Notes under the pieces: model-generated
What the model was told of the DNA's origin: nothing
What the model saw: the letters and a program-made list of their open reading frames with translations, nothing else
Database searches by the model: none
Source of the DNA: Bacteroidales bacterium
Lineage (GTDB): Bacteria > Bacteroidota > Bacteroidia > Bacteroidales > Tenuifilaceae
Assembly (NCBI GenBank): GCA_020636845.1
Contig: JACJXD010000008.1
Coordinates: forward strand, 62,001-126,000
Length of the DNA: 64,000 nt
Direction of reading: 5' to 3'
Part shown: piece after piece, positions 17,354 through 26,316 of the stretch
How the letters are laid out: the number at the start of each line of letters is the position of its first letter
How positions within the stretch are numbered: the stretch's first letter is position 1
Program-made: the position numbers and the translations under genes

Positions 17354-19357
17354 ATGGAGAATTATAGTGCAAAGCCCAATAGGTTGGTAAAGGAAGTTAG
17401 CCCGTACTTACTTCAACATTCATATAACCCCGTAGATTGGTACCCATGGGGAGAGGATGCTTTCCGGAAAGCAAAGGAGGAAAATAAGTTGATGATTATA
17501 AGTATTGGCTACAGCAGTTGCCATTGGTGCCATGTTATGGAACAGCAGTCGTTTACAAACGATGAGGTGGCCAAATTTATGAACGATAATTATGTGTGCG
17601 TAAAGGTGGATAGGGAGGAGCGTCCCGATATTGATAAGATTTATATGAATGCCGTTCAGATAATTACCCGGCAAGGCGGTTGGCCGTTGAACTGTTTTGC
17701 ACTTCCTGATGGCAGGCCTGTTTATGGTGGAACATATTTTCCTAAAGATCAATGGCTAAACGTGCTTCAAAGTCTTAACGAGACTTGGAGAAATGATGCC
17801 GAAAGGGTTATAGGCGTTGCCGATGAGTTGGAACAGGGAATAGCATTGTCCGAGGTTATTTCGGTCAAATCTCCTTTTAACGAGGTTAATTATGCTGATG
17901 TTTTGGGTAGTTACTTCGAAAAAATTAAACATGCGTTGGATGTTAAGTATGGGGGAACACTTGGTGCTCCGAAATTCCCAATGCCGGGACTGTTGAACTT
18001 TTTGCTGGTGTTCGGGAAACATTTTCCAAACGATTATGCCTTGGATTTTGTAGATACAACCTTGCACAGATTGGCCAACGGCGGTATTTTCGACCATGTA
18101 GGTGGTGGCTTTTTCCGTTACTCTGTCGATGATGTGTGGCATGTTCCCCATTTTGAAAAGATGTTATACGATAATGCACAGCTTATTCAAACATTTTCGC
18201 TGGCGTATCGAATTAATCCAAGCGAAACTTATAGGCGGGCAGTGTATAAAACCGTTAGGTTTTTGCAAAATGAGTTGAAATCGCCCAAAGGGGCTTTTTA
18301 CAGTGCGCTTGATGCCGACTCCGGTGGAAACGAAGGGGCTTTTTATACATGGAAAAAGGAAGAGTTAGATGACTTGTTGGGGTACGATAGCGAAATATTT
18401 TCTGCCGCGTATGGTGTAACACCGGCCGGAAATTGGCAGGGAACAAATGTGTTGAGGTATTGTGCAACCGACGAGCAGTTATCCGATATTTTCGATATGC
18501 CGCCTCAGGAGGTTTGTTACAGGTTGGAAAGAAGTTTGGAAAAGTTGGCGGATTACAGGCAAAAACGGATGCCGCCTTTATTCGACGATAAAATTATTAC
18601 TTCGTGGAATGCAATGGTTGTCAGCGCTCTTGTGGATGCTTTTTTTACCTTTAACGATAGTGCATTCTTGGAACAGGCCGAGGAAACGATGGACTATTTA
18701 ATGCGTGCGCATTTTTCCGACAACAAGTTGAAGCGGATAGCATGTAAGGGTAAAGTTTATGGCGATGCCTTGCTCGACGATTATGCATTCACCATTGAAG
18801 CACTTCTGAAGTTGTATTCCGTTTCGAAAAACAGCAAATGGAACGAATGGGCGTTACAGTTAACACAGACTGTAATTTCCGATTTCTGGGACGAATCGGT
18901 CGGTATGTTTTATTACACAACGGCATCCAACGAACTTTTTGTGCGGAAAATGGAGTTGGTTGATGGGGTAATACCTTCGGCAACGTCTGTTATGGCTAAG
19001 AACTTAATAGTGCTGGGGATGTCCGGCGAAAATGAAACGACCTTTACCTCCATTTCGAAGCAAATTTTTGCGAATATTCTATCATCGTTAAAAAATGGTA
19101 GCGTATATATGTACAGTTGGGCCGATTTTGCCATGTACTTTTCCCTTTCCCCAATGAATATTTCTTTTAACAACGATTCACTCCCGAAAATAGTGCAAAG
19201 CATAAAAAGTAAAACGGTTTACCCGTTGTTATTTTTTAAAAGAAATGAGAAGTTGGAAAAAGGTAGTTTTCAAATCTGCCATAAGAGCACTTGCGCGTTG
19301 CCTGTGAATTCTGTAGATGATGTTGTGGAGCGAATATCTAAGAGCATGATTTCCTAA
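17354..19357 (+). CDS. DUF255/YyaL thioredoxin-fold protein (SPATA20 family)
   Basis: A 667-residue cytosolic protein. The N-terminal thioredoxin-like domain is highly typical: VSPYLLQHSYNPVDWYPWG, then SSCHWCHVM with the CxxC pair at Cys56/Cys59, VDREERPDID and GGWPLNCFALPDG. The rest is an (alpha/alpha)6 glycosidase-like barrel (GGIFDHVGGGFFRYSVD, DDKIITSWNAMVVSAL). No signal peptide. The family is widespread from bacteria to mammals; no firm biochemical role is established, though an epimerase-like barrel plus thioredoxin domain suggests modification of a sugar or nucleotide. It appears monocistronic. The 292 bases upstream contain no clear element. Confidence 0.9.
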   Translation: MENYSAKPNRLVKEVSPYLLQHSYNPVDWYPWGEDAFRKAKEENKLMIISIGYSSCHWCHVMEQQSFTNDEVAKFMNDNYVCVKVDREERPDIDKIYMNAVQIITRQGGWPLNCFALPDGRPVYGGTYFPKDQWLNVLQSLNETWRNDAERVIGVADELEQGIALSEVISVKSPFNEVNYADVLGSYFEKIKHALDVKYGGTLGAPKFPMPGLLNFLLVFGKHFPNDYALDFVDTTLHRLANGGIFDHVGGGFFRYSVDDVWHVPHFEKMLYDNAQLIQTFSLAYRINPSETYRRAVYKTVRFLQNELKSPKGAFYSALDADSGGNEGAFYTWKKEELDDLLGYDSEIFSAAYGVTPAGNWQGTNVLRYCATDEQLSDIFDMPPQEVCYRLERSLEKLADYRQKRMPPLFDDKIITSWNAMVVSALVDAFFTFNDSAFLEQAEETMDYLMRAHFSDNKLKRIACKGKVYGDALLDDYAFTIEALLKLYSVSKNSKWNEWALQLTQTVISDFWDESVGMFYYTTASNELFVRKMELVDGVIPSATSVMAKNLIVLGMSGENETTFTSISKQIFANILSSLKNGSVYMYSWADFAMYFSLSPMNISFNNDSLPKIVQSIKSKTVYPLLFFKRNEKLEKGSFQICHKSTCALPVNSVDDVVERISKSMIS

Positions 19358-19456
19358 GAGTAGCGAATAGTAGATGTTTTTAGAGTAAGAATTTGTACTG
19401 GTTACAATATGGATCAATTCAACATTGGGATGGACAGTTAATTATTGAACCTATTT

Positions 19457-19695
19457 ATTTGTTTCGTTACTACTTTTCTTGCCGATGAAACGTTGGTGTA
19501 TATAGTAAGGTAATTCCGGGTTTTGGCCTCGAGCGGTGAGCCGGAAAACAAATGATGAATGCGTTAAAAAATTCCTGCTGTTTGAGGAGGTACGACGAGT
19601 TCAGGAATTTTAGCAAGCATCATGTAGATTTTTCGTGCGAAGTGCACGTAGCCTTTGACTTTTCTGTTTACTCTTTGTGTTAAGACAAAGAGTAA
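19457..19695. repeat. Bacteroidota-type interspersed palindromic element
   Basis: A non-coding block of about 240 bases holding two strong inverted repeats: AAAATTCCTG (19568-19577) with CAGGAATTTT (19602-19611), and TTACTCTTTGT (19668-19678) with ACAAAGAGTAA (19685-19695). Between and around them are phrases such as GGTGAGCCGGAAAAC, CTGTTTGAGGAGG and TAGCCTTTGACTTTT. I recall the same word order in many Bacteroidota intergenic regions, with the stems varying. No open frame crosses it. It fills most of the 573-base gap 19358-19930; the remainder shows nothing recognisable. Confidence 0.55.
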
Positions 19696-19930
19696 AATCC
19701 GTCTGATAAGACAAAAGAAATTTCAAATTATTATTGAAATATTATTTGTTCTACCCGAAAATTAAATTGACACTACAATATCTGCCTCAAAATGAATAAA
19801 AAATGATTATTCGGTTACACCGAATGTCGTTTTTTTGTATTTTGCATTGCCGTAAATTAAGCGCTCAAATTTATTCCTGATAGGCGCTACATTTTGGAAT
19901 AGTCCAAACCTGAATTCAAAAAGTTGAGTG

Positions 19931-21097
19931 ATGAAAAAATTTGGTACAATAGTCTTAATTCTAGTCAGCATAATAGTTGTATTGTTTACCAGTTTATTTC
20001 TGCTTTGGAAATATCAGCCTGTAAAAAAGTTGAATGTTTATGTACTCGACAAAACGGTGCCCAATAGTAGCAGGCAGGAGCATAAGGCGTTTGTATGGCT
20101 TCTTAATCAGGACAGGTATGTGGCTCCCGACGGTTCTTCGTATGATGTTGACAAGGACTACTGGGGCTTTTTTCCCATCGATATAAAAAATCAACTTTTC
20201 GATTTCAAGGCACTTCGCTTAAATGAAGTTAGTGCTTATGCATCGGTTTACGATATGGCTTACTATACGGATTGTTACGGTGTTTACTCTTTCGAATGGT
20301 ACCGAAACGGTGCTTCTCCAATTAAGTCGTCGAAGGTTTACGGAGGGTTAAATCAAAACGATTACCTGCTGCTAAAGAGCATGAACGAAATGGGCAAGTT
20401 AATTATTGGCGAGTATAACATGCTTAGTTATCCTACAAATGCGCTGACCAGGGCAAAAGCCGAAGATCTTTTTAACATTGAATGGACGGGATGGACAGGC
20501 AAGTATTTTCAATCGCTTAGCACTGCAAGGAAGAATGGCCCGCCCAGTTGGATGCCCAAGTTGTACGAATCGCAACACCTAAAGCCATGGCCTGGTGATC
20601 AATCCGGAATTGTGATGCTAAGTAACGATGGCTTGGTAGAGTTGCTACTTATGGGAGAGGATTTAAAAAGTGAATTGCCTGTGGTAACCCTTAACGTGCA
20701 GGGCATTGATGCGTTTGGTAATTTGGACGTTGTTAAGTATCCATGTTGGTTCGAGTTTGTAGTTGCCGGGGCAGATGCTCAGGTTTACGCCACCTATGAG
20801 TTAATGACTACCGATGCAGGAAATTCGAAATTGACCTCGTTAGGGTTATCGAATATTTTCCCTGCCGTAGTGCGTGCGCATCCCTCGGAATACACGTATT
20901 ACTTTGCCGGCGATTTTGCCGAAGAACCGGTTTACTCGTTTACTTCTAAGTTAAAAGGCGGTAGTTTTATTAATCGTTTGCTAACGGGTAAAAGCGATAG
21001 GTCGGCATTCTTCAATAATTTTTACACTCCTGTAATGAATTCTATTTTGGGCGATTATTATACCCATAAAGAAATGGTAAATACGCCAAAGGAATAG
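19931..21097 (+). CDS. Unknown membrane-anchored protein, 388 aa
   Basis: I do not recognise this protein. It starts MKKFGTIVLILVSIIVVLFTSLFLLWKY, one uncleaved transmembrane helix with the bulk of the chain outside the cytoplasm. The ectodomain (about 35-388) is mixed alpha/beta with text such as LNVYVLDKTV, YWGFFPID, GEYNMLSYPT, WTGWTGKYF and GIVMLSNDGLVELL. The last resembles the layout of a GATase1-like domain that senses or processes a ligand, but no catalytic triad is evident. The ATG at 19931 is preferred to the GTG codon just before it. It is flanked by repeat DNA on both sides and shows no operon partner. Confidence 0.6.
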   Translation: MKKFGTIVLILVSIIVVLFTSLFLLWKYQPVKKLNVYVLDKTVPNSSRQEHKAFVWLLNQDRYVAPDGSSYDVDKDYWGFFPIDIKNQLFDFKALRLNEVSAYASVYDMAYYTDCYGVYSFEWYRNGASPIKSSKVYGGLNQNDYLLLKSMNEMGKLIIGEYNMLSYPTNALTRAKAEDLFNIEWTGWTGKYFQSLSTARKNGPPSWMPKLYESQHLKPWPGDQSGIVMLSNDGLVELLLMGEDLKSELPVVTLNVQGIDAFGNLDVVKYPCWFEFVVAGADAQVYATYELMTTDAGNSKLTSLGLSNIFPAVVRAHPSEYTYYFAGDFAEEPVYSFTSKLKGGSFINRLLTGKSDRSAFFNNFYTPVMNSILGDYYTHKEMVNTPKE

Positions 21098-21212
21098 CCG
21101 TTGTTGGCTTTTATCTAATTTACAGCAGAAATATAAGCCGGTTAGTTTGCTATTTTTTAAGCAAAATCGTGGGGTTATCTTAACGCAAATTCAGCGTAAA
21201 AATTAGTTGTTT

Positions 21213-21240
21213 TGTCATGCTGAGCAAAGTCGAAGCATCT
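21213..21240 (+). repeat. Short interspersed repeat (CTGAGC.AAGTCGAAGCATCT type)
   Basis: TGTCATGCTGAGCAAAGTCGAAGCATCT fits the very common bacterial intergenic word CATxCTGAGCGAAGTCGAAGxATCT. A degenerate copy (CTGAACGAAGTTGAAGCATTT) lies at 34364-34384. An ATG inside the repeat opens a frame into the next gene but is not the gene start. Confidence 0.6.
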
Positions 21241-21375
21241 ATTTCTTTATGTTACAGTGCTGGAATCGAATTCACGTCAAATACACTTTTCTATCGCCTA
21301 AAAACTTCGAAAACTTGGGGTTTGTTTTTGTCGAATGTGTCTAACTCATGCCTATCTTTGATAAAATTTTTTAGC

Positions 21376-22218
21376 ATGAACTTTCCATTGGATTCATCCG
21401 AACAGCTGTTTGTGGTAAATCAGCAAATTAAGCCCATAAGCGAGTTTGACCTGACTTACCTTGATGGTGCCCCTATTATTTACGAGGTTATTAAAATTGT
21501 AAACTCTACTCCTCTGTTTTTCGAAGAGCACATGGAGCGTTTGGCCAACTCGATAAGCGATTCGGGATTGCCTAATTTTTCTATGGAAACGGTTAAGCAG
21601 AGCGTAGTGCGGTTATTAACCCATAACCCCGTGAAACTTAAGAATATTCGAATAGCCTTGGTTTATGGCGAAAAGCAGAGCAATCCAACCTTACTTGTTT
21701 ATTTTATTCATTCTAAGTATCCTTCAATGCAGGAACTTGAGAATGGCGTTCCGGTTATAACCGTTGATGCAGAGCGGGCTAATCCGAATATCAAGTCGGA
21801 GAATGCGCCGTTACGTTCAATGGCCAACGAGCATTTAGCCACAGAAGGATGTTACGAAGTGTTGCTGGTAAATCGTTCGGGTAATATTACGGAGGGTAGC
21901 AGGTCCAATGTTTTCTTTGTTAATGAGGAGAAGTTGGTAACGGCTCCGCTTTGCGGCGTGCTGGGAGGAGTAACCCGTAAGAAGGTTATGGATGTTTGCC
22001 AAAGTTTGCACATTCCGCTGGAGGAGAAGTATGTTTCCCTCGATAATATTTCAAACTTCACTTCGTGCTTTATTACGGGAACTTCGCCGGGAGTCCTTCC
22101 GATTTCGAGTATAAATGGTACTTTATTCAATCCGAAGCATTCGGTGATGCAAAAAATTATGGTCGGTTACGAAAAAATGACCGAACTTTCGTTGCAGCAG
22201 TGGTCGCAAAAAAGGTAA
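21376..22218 (+). CDS. Class IV PLP-dependent aminotransferase
   Basis: A 280-residue fold-type IV aminotransferase (branched-chain aminotransferase/aminodeoxychorismate lyase superfamily). The conserved elements are FDLTYLDGAPIIYEVIKI near the start, an early arm LFFEEHMERLANS, the likely PLP lysine in NPNIKSENAP, the GNITEGSRSNVFFV motif that binds the PLP phosphate side, and FITGTSPGVLPI near the end. The start at ATG 21376 aligns with family N-termini; the frame upstream is repeat DNA. The gene ends 24 bases before an omega-amidase, suggesting one transcript and possibly an amino acid/2-oxoacid-amide pathway. It could instead supply branched-chain amino acids or be PabC; the sequence does not decide. 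Confidence 0.8.
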   Translation: MNFPLDSSEQLFVVNQQIKPISEFDLTYLDGAPIIYEVIKIVNSTPLFFEEHMERLANSISDSGLPNFSMETVKQSVVRLLTHNPVKLKNIRIALVYGEKQSNPTLLVYFIHSKYPSMQELENGVPVITVDAERANPNIKSENAPLRSMANEHLATEGCYEVLLVNRSGNITEGSRSNVFFVNEEKLVTAPLCGVLGGVTRKKVMDVCQSLHIPLEEKYVSLDNISNFTSCFITGTSPGVLPISSINGTLFNPKHSVMQKIMVGYEKMTELSLQQWSQKR

Positions 22219-22242
22219 AAGGTTAACCGTAAAGTTGTAAAA

Positions 22243-23013
22243 ATGAAGGTAAGCATACTACAGACTAAGTTGATTTGGGAGGATATTGAGGCAAATTTTA
22301 GCAGCATCGAGGAGCAGCTGAGCAAAGTCCCTGCCGATACGGAAATAGTTGTTCTTCCTGAAATGTTTACAACCGGATTTAGTATGAAACCCGAGGAGTT
22401 TGCCGAGAGGTATCCCGGCAAAACGGTTGAGTGGATGCAGCGTATGGCAAAACTCAAAGGGGCTGCAATTACGGGAAGTTACATTGCCAATGTCGATGGA
22501 AAATACTTTAACCGAATGATTTTTGCCTTACCTAACGGTCAAATTCATGTTTATGATAAGCGGCATTTGTTCCGAATGGCCGAGGAGGATAAGCATTATT
22601 CGGCTGGTGGTAAGCGGATTGTTGTTACCTATAAGGGTTGGCGTATTCTTTTGCAGGTATGTTACGATTTGCGTTTTCCGGTGTGGATGCGAAACCGAAA
22701 CGATTACGATTTAATTATACTGGTGGCCAATTTCCCCGAACGTCGGCGTTACGCTTGGAATTCGTTGCTAGTGGCAAGGGCTATCGAAAACCAGTGCTAC
22801 GTTGCAGCGTGTAATAGGGTTGGAGTTGATGGTAACGGATACAACCATACCGGCGATTCGCAGATTATCGATGCAAAGGGTACAGTAGTTGCCTTGGCAA
22901 CTCCAAATAGCAACCAAATAGTAACAGCCGATTTATCGATGGAGGCGTTACAATCGTTTCGAAACGATTTTCCGGCGCATCTCGATGCCGATGATTTTGA
23001 GTTGAAGTTGTAA
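22243..23013 (+). CDS. Omega-amidase (YafV/NIT2-type nitrilase family)
   Basis: A 256-residue carbon-nitrogen hydrolase expected to cleave 2-oxoglutaramate or 2-oxosuccinamate into the 2-oxo diacid and ammonia. The catalytic triad is visible: Glu40 (LPEMF), Lys106 (YDKRHLF) and Cys140 (QVCYDLRFP). The phrases TTGFSM and EEDKHYSAG are characteristic of the omega-amidase branch, not of cyanide nitrilases. It follows an aminotransferase by 24 bases. A transaminase using glutamine as donor would produce exactly the keto-amide this enzyme removes, driving the reaction forward. Confidence 0.87.
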   Translation: MKVSILQTKLIWEDIEANFSSIEEQLSKVPADTEIVVLPEMFTTGFSMKPEEFAERYPGKTVEWMQRMAKLKGAAITGSYIANVDGKYFNRMIFALPNGQIHVYDKRHLFRMAEEDKHYSAGGKRIVVTYKGWRILLQVCYDLRFPVWMRNRNDYDLIILVANFPERRRYAWNSLLVARAIENQCYVAACNRVGVDGNGYNHTGDSQIIDAKGTVVALATPNSNQIVTADLSMEALQSFRNDFPAHLDADDFELKL

Positions 23014-23034
23014 GTAGATTTCCTAATTTGCTTC

Positions 23035-23514
23035 TTATTCAAATCGGTTATCCGATTTTATTGCATCAATGTTTTCAGTTTTGTTATTCGTCCAACCAAC
23101 TTTTTCAACCTCAAAAACATCAAAGTCGGGAATATAGGGTTTTATATCAATAAGCGGGGTGCCATCGAGCATGTCAACATTTTCGACTTCCAAAACATTT
23201 CCCGTTACGCTTACTAGTTTTACTACCGATAATCCTATGGAATTAGGCCTTTGCGGAGCCCTTGTGGAAAATACGCCATGGAAATTATTATCTAAAAATG
23301 GTTTGACTGTTAAAGAGTAGTTTTGGGATTTATGAAAATGGTAGATAAGGTAAATATGCGAGAAGCCTTCAAGGTCTTTAAGTCCTTCGGAATATTCCTT
23401 TTTAACCGTTACAGTGCCTTTAATTCCTTTTGCTCCGTTCGATTGAATGGGCATTCCTTTCTTCAACTTGAACGGAGTATTTATTATTCCGATTGGTTCG
23501 TAGCTAATTTTCAT
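23035..23514 (-). CDS. trmO: tRNA (N6-threonylcarbamoyladenosine-37) methyltransferase TrmO
   Basis: A 159-residue TsaA/UPF0066 family protein, which uses S-adenosylmethionine to methylate t6A37 in threonine tRNA. It opens with YEPIGIINTPFK, has LEGFSHIYLIYHFH, the signature FSTRAPQRPNSIGLSVVKL and a typical end LDGTPLIDIKPYIPDFD. Length is that of the one-domain form without the C-terminal extension of E. coli YaeB. It is convergent with the omega-amidase gene (21 bases between stops). Confidence 0.88.
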   Translation of the reverse strand: MKISYEPIGIINTPFKLKKGMPIQSNGAKGIKGTVTVKKEYSEGLKDLEGFSHIYLIYHFHKSQNYSLTVKPFLDNNFHGVFSTRAPQRPNSIGLSVVKLVSVTGNVLEVENVDMLDGTPLIDIKPYIPDFDVFEVEKVGWTNNKTENIDAIKSDNRFE

Positions 23515-23726
23515 GGAACTATGGTTTTAAAATTTTAGCGTATTTCATTGTCTCAAATGCAGGTACTTTCAACTTTTGTAAATCTCTAATTAATAGGTTG
23601 AATAATTGAAATTCGATGTAATAATTAACTTTTCAATACAAAGGTAATTGTTTTGTCATGTTGAGTTGTGTAGTATTTTACTCCTAAAATAGCAAGAATT
23701 ATCAAATTCAAATTTATTGTTCGGTT

Positions 23727-23734
23727 TACTTTTG
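23727..23734 (+). promoter_or_regulatory. Putative -7 box for the DHA2 exporter
   Basis: TACTTTTG matches TAnnTTTG and lies 35 bases before the ATG at 23770. No convincing -33 element was seen. Confidence 0.4.
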
Positions 23735-23769
23735 CTGCCTGATTTATACAAAACAAAAGGGAATTTTTT

Positions 23770-25239
23770 ATGAAAGGAACAATAAATAGTGAAGTTGTAC
23801 AGCCAACCCTCAAAAGAGGTGTAATAATGATGACATTGATGCTCGGAAGTTTTCTTGCTTTACTCAATGAAACCATTTTAAATGTTGCATTTTCAACATT
23901 GATGACCGAAATGAATATAACTGCAGGCACCGTACAGTGGCTTGCTACCGGGTACATGCTGGTTATTGGAATATCGATACCCGTTACCGCTTTTCTTATA
24001 CACACCTACACCACGCGAAAACTTTTTATGGTAGCAATGGGTTTCTTTTTAGCTGGAACCCTTATTGCAGGATTTTCTTCAACATTTCTAGGGTTGTTGG
24101 TTGCTCGTATTATTCAAGGTTGTGGCACGGGAATGTTGGTTCCCATTATGATGAATGCAATTTTATTGATTTATCCGATCGAAAAGCAGGGAACTGCCAT
24201 GGGAAAAGCCATTTTTGTGATTCTTTTTGCTCCGGCAATTGGACCTACTTTTTCGGGCGTTGTTTTGCAATATTTAAATTGGAACTGGCTGTTTTTTAGT
24301 TTGGTACCATTTTCTTTGCTGGCTATTGCGCTGGGTGTGGTGTACTTAAAATTGGAATCGCCGATAACAAAGCCTAAGTTCGATTTTTTATCGGTTCTTT
24401 TATCAACTATCGGGTTTGGAGGAATTATCCTTGGAATTAGTTTGTCCGAAAGTAATGGGTTTAAAAATAATAGTGTTATAATTTCCATTGTGGTAGGAAT
24501 ACTTTCCCTATTAGTTTATTCTAAACGTCAGTTAATACTGTCACATCCTATGTTGGATATTCGAGTATTGAAAAATCCAATGTTTTTATTAGGAACGTTA
24601 CTTGTAATGATTAATTTAATGATGTTGTTTTCCATTAATCTGGTACTGCCGTTATTTTTACAAAAGGCTCTTTTGCTATCGTCGTTTGCTGCCGGATTAT
24701 TCCTTTTGCCTGGAGGTCTAATTAACGGTATTGTATCGCTGTTCTCGGGTCGTATTTACGATAGGTTTGGTGCTCGGGTGTTAGCAATCCCTGGTTTTTT
24801 GGTTATGGTAGTTTCTGTTGGATTGCTTGCTGGAGTTACCGTTGATACCCCTCTTATTTGGATTGTGGTTTTGCAATGTTGTGTAAGTATTGCTTCGGCA
24901 TTAATTATGACGCCTGTGCAAATGAATAGTTTAAGCCATCTTGATCCGGAGCAGTCGGCGCACGGAGTGGCTATTTTAAATACATTGCAGCAGATAGCTT
25001 GTGCTGTGGGGTCTTCTTTATTCCTTGGTTTATTAGGTACCGGGCAGAAGTTGTACATGGCGCAATTATCGGAGACAAATGCCTTATCGGAGCAGAATGG
25101 GTTTGCTTATGGGTTACATTACTCCCTAATAGTGGCAACAGTTATTCTAGCTATCACATTTCTGTTGTCCTTTTTTATAAAACGAAGGGAAGCAGATGCT
25201 TCTACAACTATAGAGCAAGTTATAGAATCGGCAGAATAA
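23770..25239 (+). CDS. MFS drug exporter, DHA2 (EmrB/QacA) family
   Basis: A 489-residue inner-membrane proton antiporter with about 14 hydrophobic segments. It has FLALLNETILNVAF in TM1 (motif D1 type, with an acidic residue in place), LATGYMLVIGISIPVTAFL, the motif A-like RKLF loop, VARIIQGCGTGMLVPI (motif B/C region with the conserved Arg) and FLLPGGLINGIVS. The pattern is that of EmrB-like multidrug exporters. No EmrA/TolC partner is adjacent. It is convergent with an AraC/GyrI-type regulator (16 bases), a neighbour that could control drug export although it is not divergent. Confidence 0.85.
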   Translation: MKGTINSEVVQPTLKRGVIMMTLMLGSFLALLNETILNVAFSTLMTEMNITAGTVQWLATGYMLVIGISIPVTAFLIHTYTTRKLFMVAMGFFLAGTLIAGFSSTFLGLLVARIIQGCGTGMLVPIMMNAILLIYPIEKQGTAMGKAIFVILFAPAIGPTFSGVVLQYLNWNWLFFSLVPFSLLAIALGVVYLKLESPITKPKFDFLSVLLSTIGFGGIILGISLSESNGFKNNSVIISIVVGILSLLVYSKRQLILSHPMLDIRVLKNPMFLLGTLLVMINLMMLFSINLVLPLFLQKALLLSSFAAGLFLLPGGLINGIVSLFSGRIYDRFGARVLAIPGFLVMVVSVGLLAGVTVDTPLIWIVVLQCCVSIASALIMTPVQMNSLSHLDPEQSAHGVAILNTLQQIACAVGSSLFLGLLGTGQKLYMAQLSETNALSEQNGFAYGLHYSLIVATVILAITFLLSFFIKRREADASTTIEQVIESAE

Positions 25240-25255
25240 GTTTATTCTGAAAAAA

Positions 25256-26161
25256 CTACAAGGCAGAAATCGGCATGGCAATTTGAATATTGCTATATTC
25301 CTGATAGCGACCTGCTTTAAAATTCGGAAGAAAATCAGAATCGTAAAATTCTATTTGGAACTTTTCTGCAGGGATATAGTTATTCTTCGGTAACCATACA
25401 CCATAGATAAAATCGAATGCACGAAAAAGATTTTTCGAGGTTCCCCTGAAATGGAAAAGTGCATATTTTCCTCCGGGAATATTGGCTGTTTTTATTTCTC
25501 CATGGGTATGTACTACATCTTTGGGAACGGTAATACATGCTCGGTAGCGGCATTTTTCGGATGGAGTGATGCCCGGATTATCAAAAGGAATTCCCATGTA
25601 AACTGTGTCCTTTTGCATTAGTTGATGCTCTGTGGCAAATAGTTTCAAATTCTTCCATGTTTGAATAATTCCTGTGGTATATCCTTGCATGGTTTGAGTA
25701 TAGGCAACGTGTTGCGATGGCAACTCTTTTATTTCGATGGAATGAAAGTCTTCTTCTGAAAGTGGTTGTAATTTTTCTCGTTTTGTTTGACGGAGGAAGT
25801 ACAAATCGCTGCGATGTTTTTTGCGTAATTCGGTAGGCGAAAGTTGATACTGCTTTTTGAATAATCTGGAAAATGAGGCAATGGATTCAAAGCCGACTTC
25901 ACAAGCAATCTCGGAAACCGATTTGTTTTGCATATCACATAGTCGGTTTGCTGCATTTTCCAATTTTGTGCGTTCAATGTACGCCCGGGGTGTTTCACCT
26001 GTAAATGCGGTAAATATCCGATGAAAATGGTATGGCGAAAAACAGGCAACCGATGCTAGTGTATTAAGGGATATTTTTTCGGTAAGATGAGTTGAAATAT
26101 AATCGACGGCTTGTTGAATTCTGTCAATGTAAATTTGTTCCGAGGATTGAAGTTCGTTCAT
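25256..26161 (-). CDS. AraC-family regulator with GyrI-like effector domain
   Basis: A 301-residue transcription factor. The DNA-binding AraC domain is N-terminal (about 10-110): two helix-turn-helices, SLNTLASVACFSPYHFHRIF and VSEIACEVGFESIASFSRLF, with the PTELRKK end. The C-terminal half (about 140-300) is a GyrI/Rob-like small-molecule binding domain (YTQTMQGYTTGIIQTWKNL, GIPFDNPGITPSEKCRYRAC, ALFHFRGTSKNLFRAF). This layout is that of the MarA-Rob/BmrR-like activators that sense drugs and amphipathic compounds. Regulation of the convergent exporter is plausible but unproven. Confidence 0.87.
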   Translation of the reverse strand: MNELQSSEQIYIDRIQQAVDYISTHLTEKISLNTLASVACFSPYHFHRIFTAFTGETPRAYIERTKLENAANRLCDMQNKSVSEIACEVGFESIASFSRLFKKQYQLSPTELRKKHRSDLYFLRQTKREKLQPLSEEDFHSIEIKELPSQHVAYTQTMQGYTTGIIQTWKNLKLFATEHQLMQKDTVYMGIPFDNPGITPSEKCRYRACITVPKDVVHTHGEIKTANIPGGKYALFHFRGTSKNLFRAFDFIYGVWLPKNNYIPAEKFQIEFYDSDFLPNFKAGRYQEYSNIQIAMPISAL

Positions 26162-26316
26162 TGTTTTATTTTATACTGCAAAGTACAAAATTACAAATCA
26201 CACTTAACTGGCAGTTATTATTTAAAATTTTGGTTGAACAAATTTTTCAGTTCTGAATGTGGAATGCCAAGAAAATTCACGGTGATTTTAGTTGATAGAA
26301 TCTTGTTTCTATACTT

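Noticed and set aside
21217..21375. Longer aminotransferase starting in the CTGAGCAAAGTCGAAG repeat
   Set aside because: The frame only happens to be open through repeat DNA; family alignment begins at 21376.
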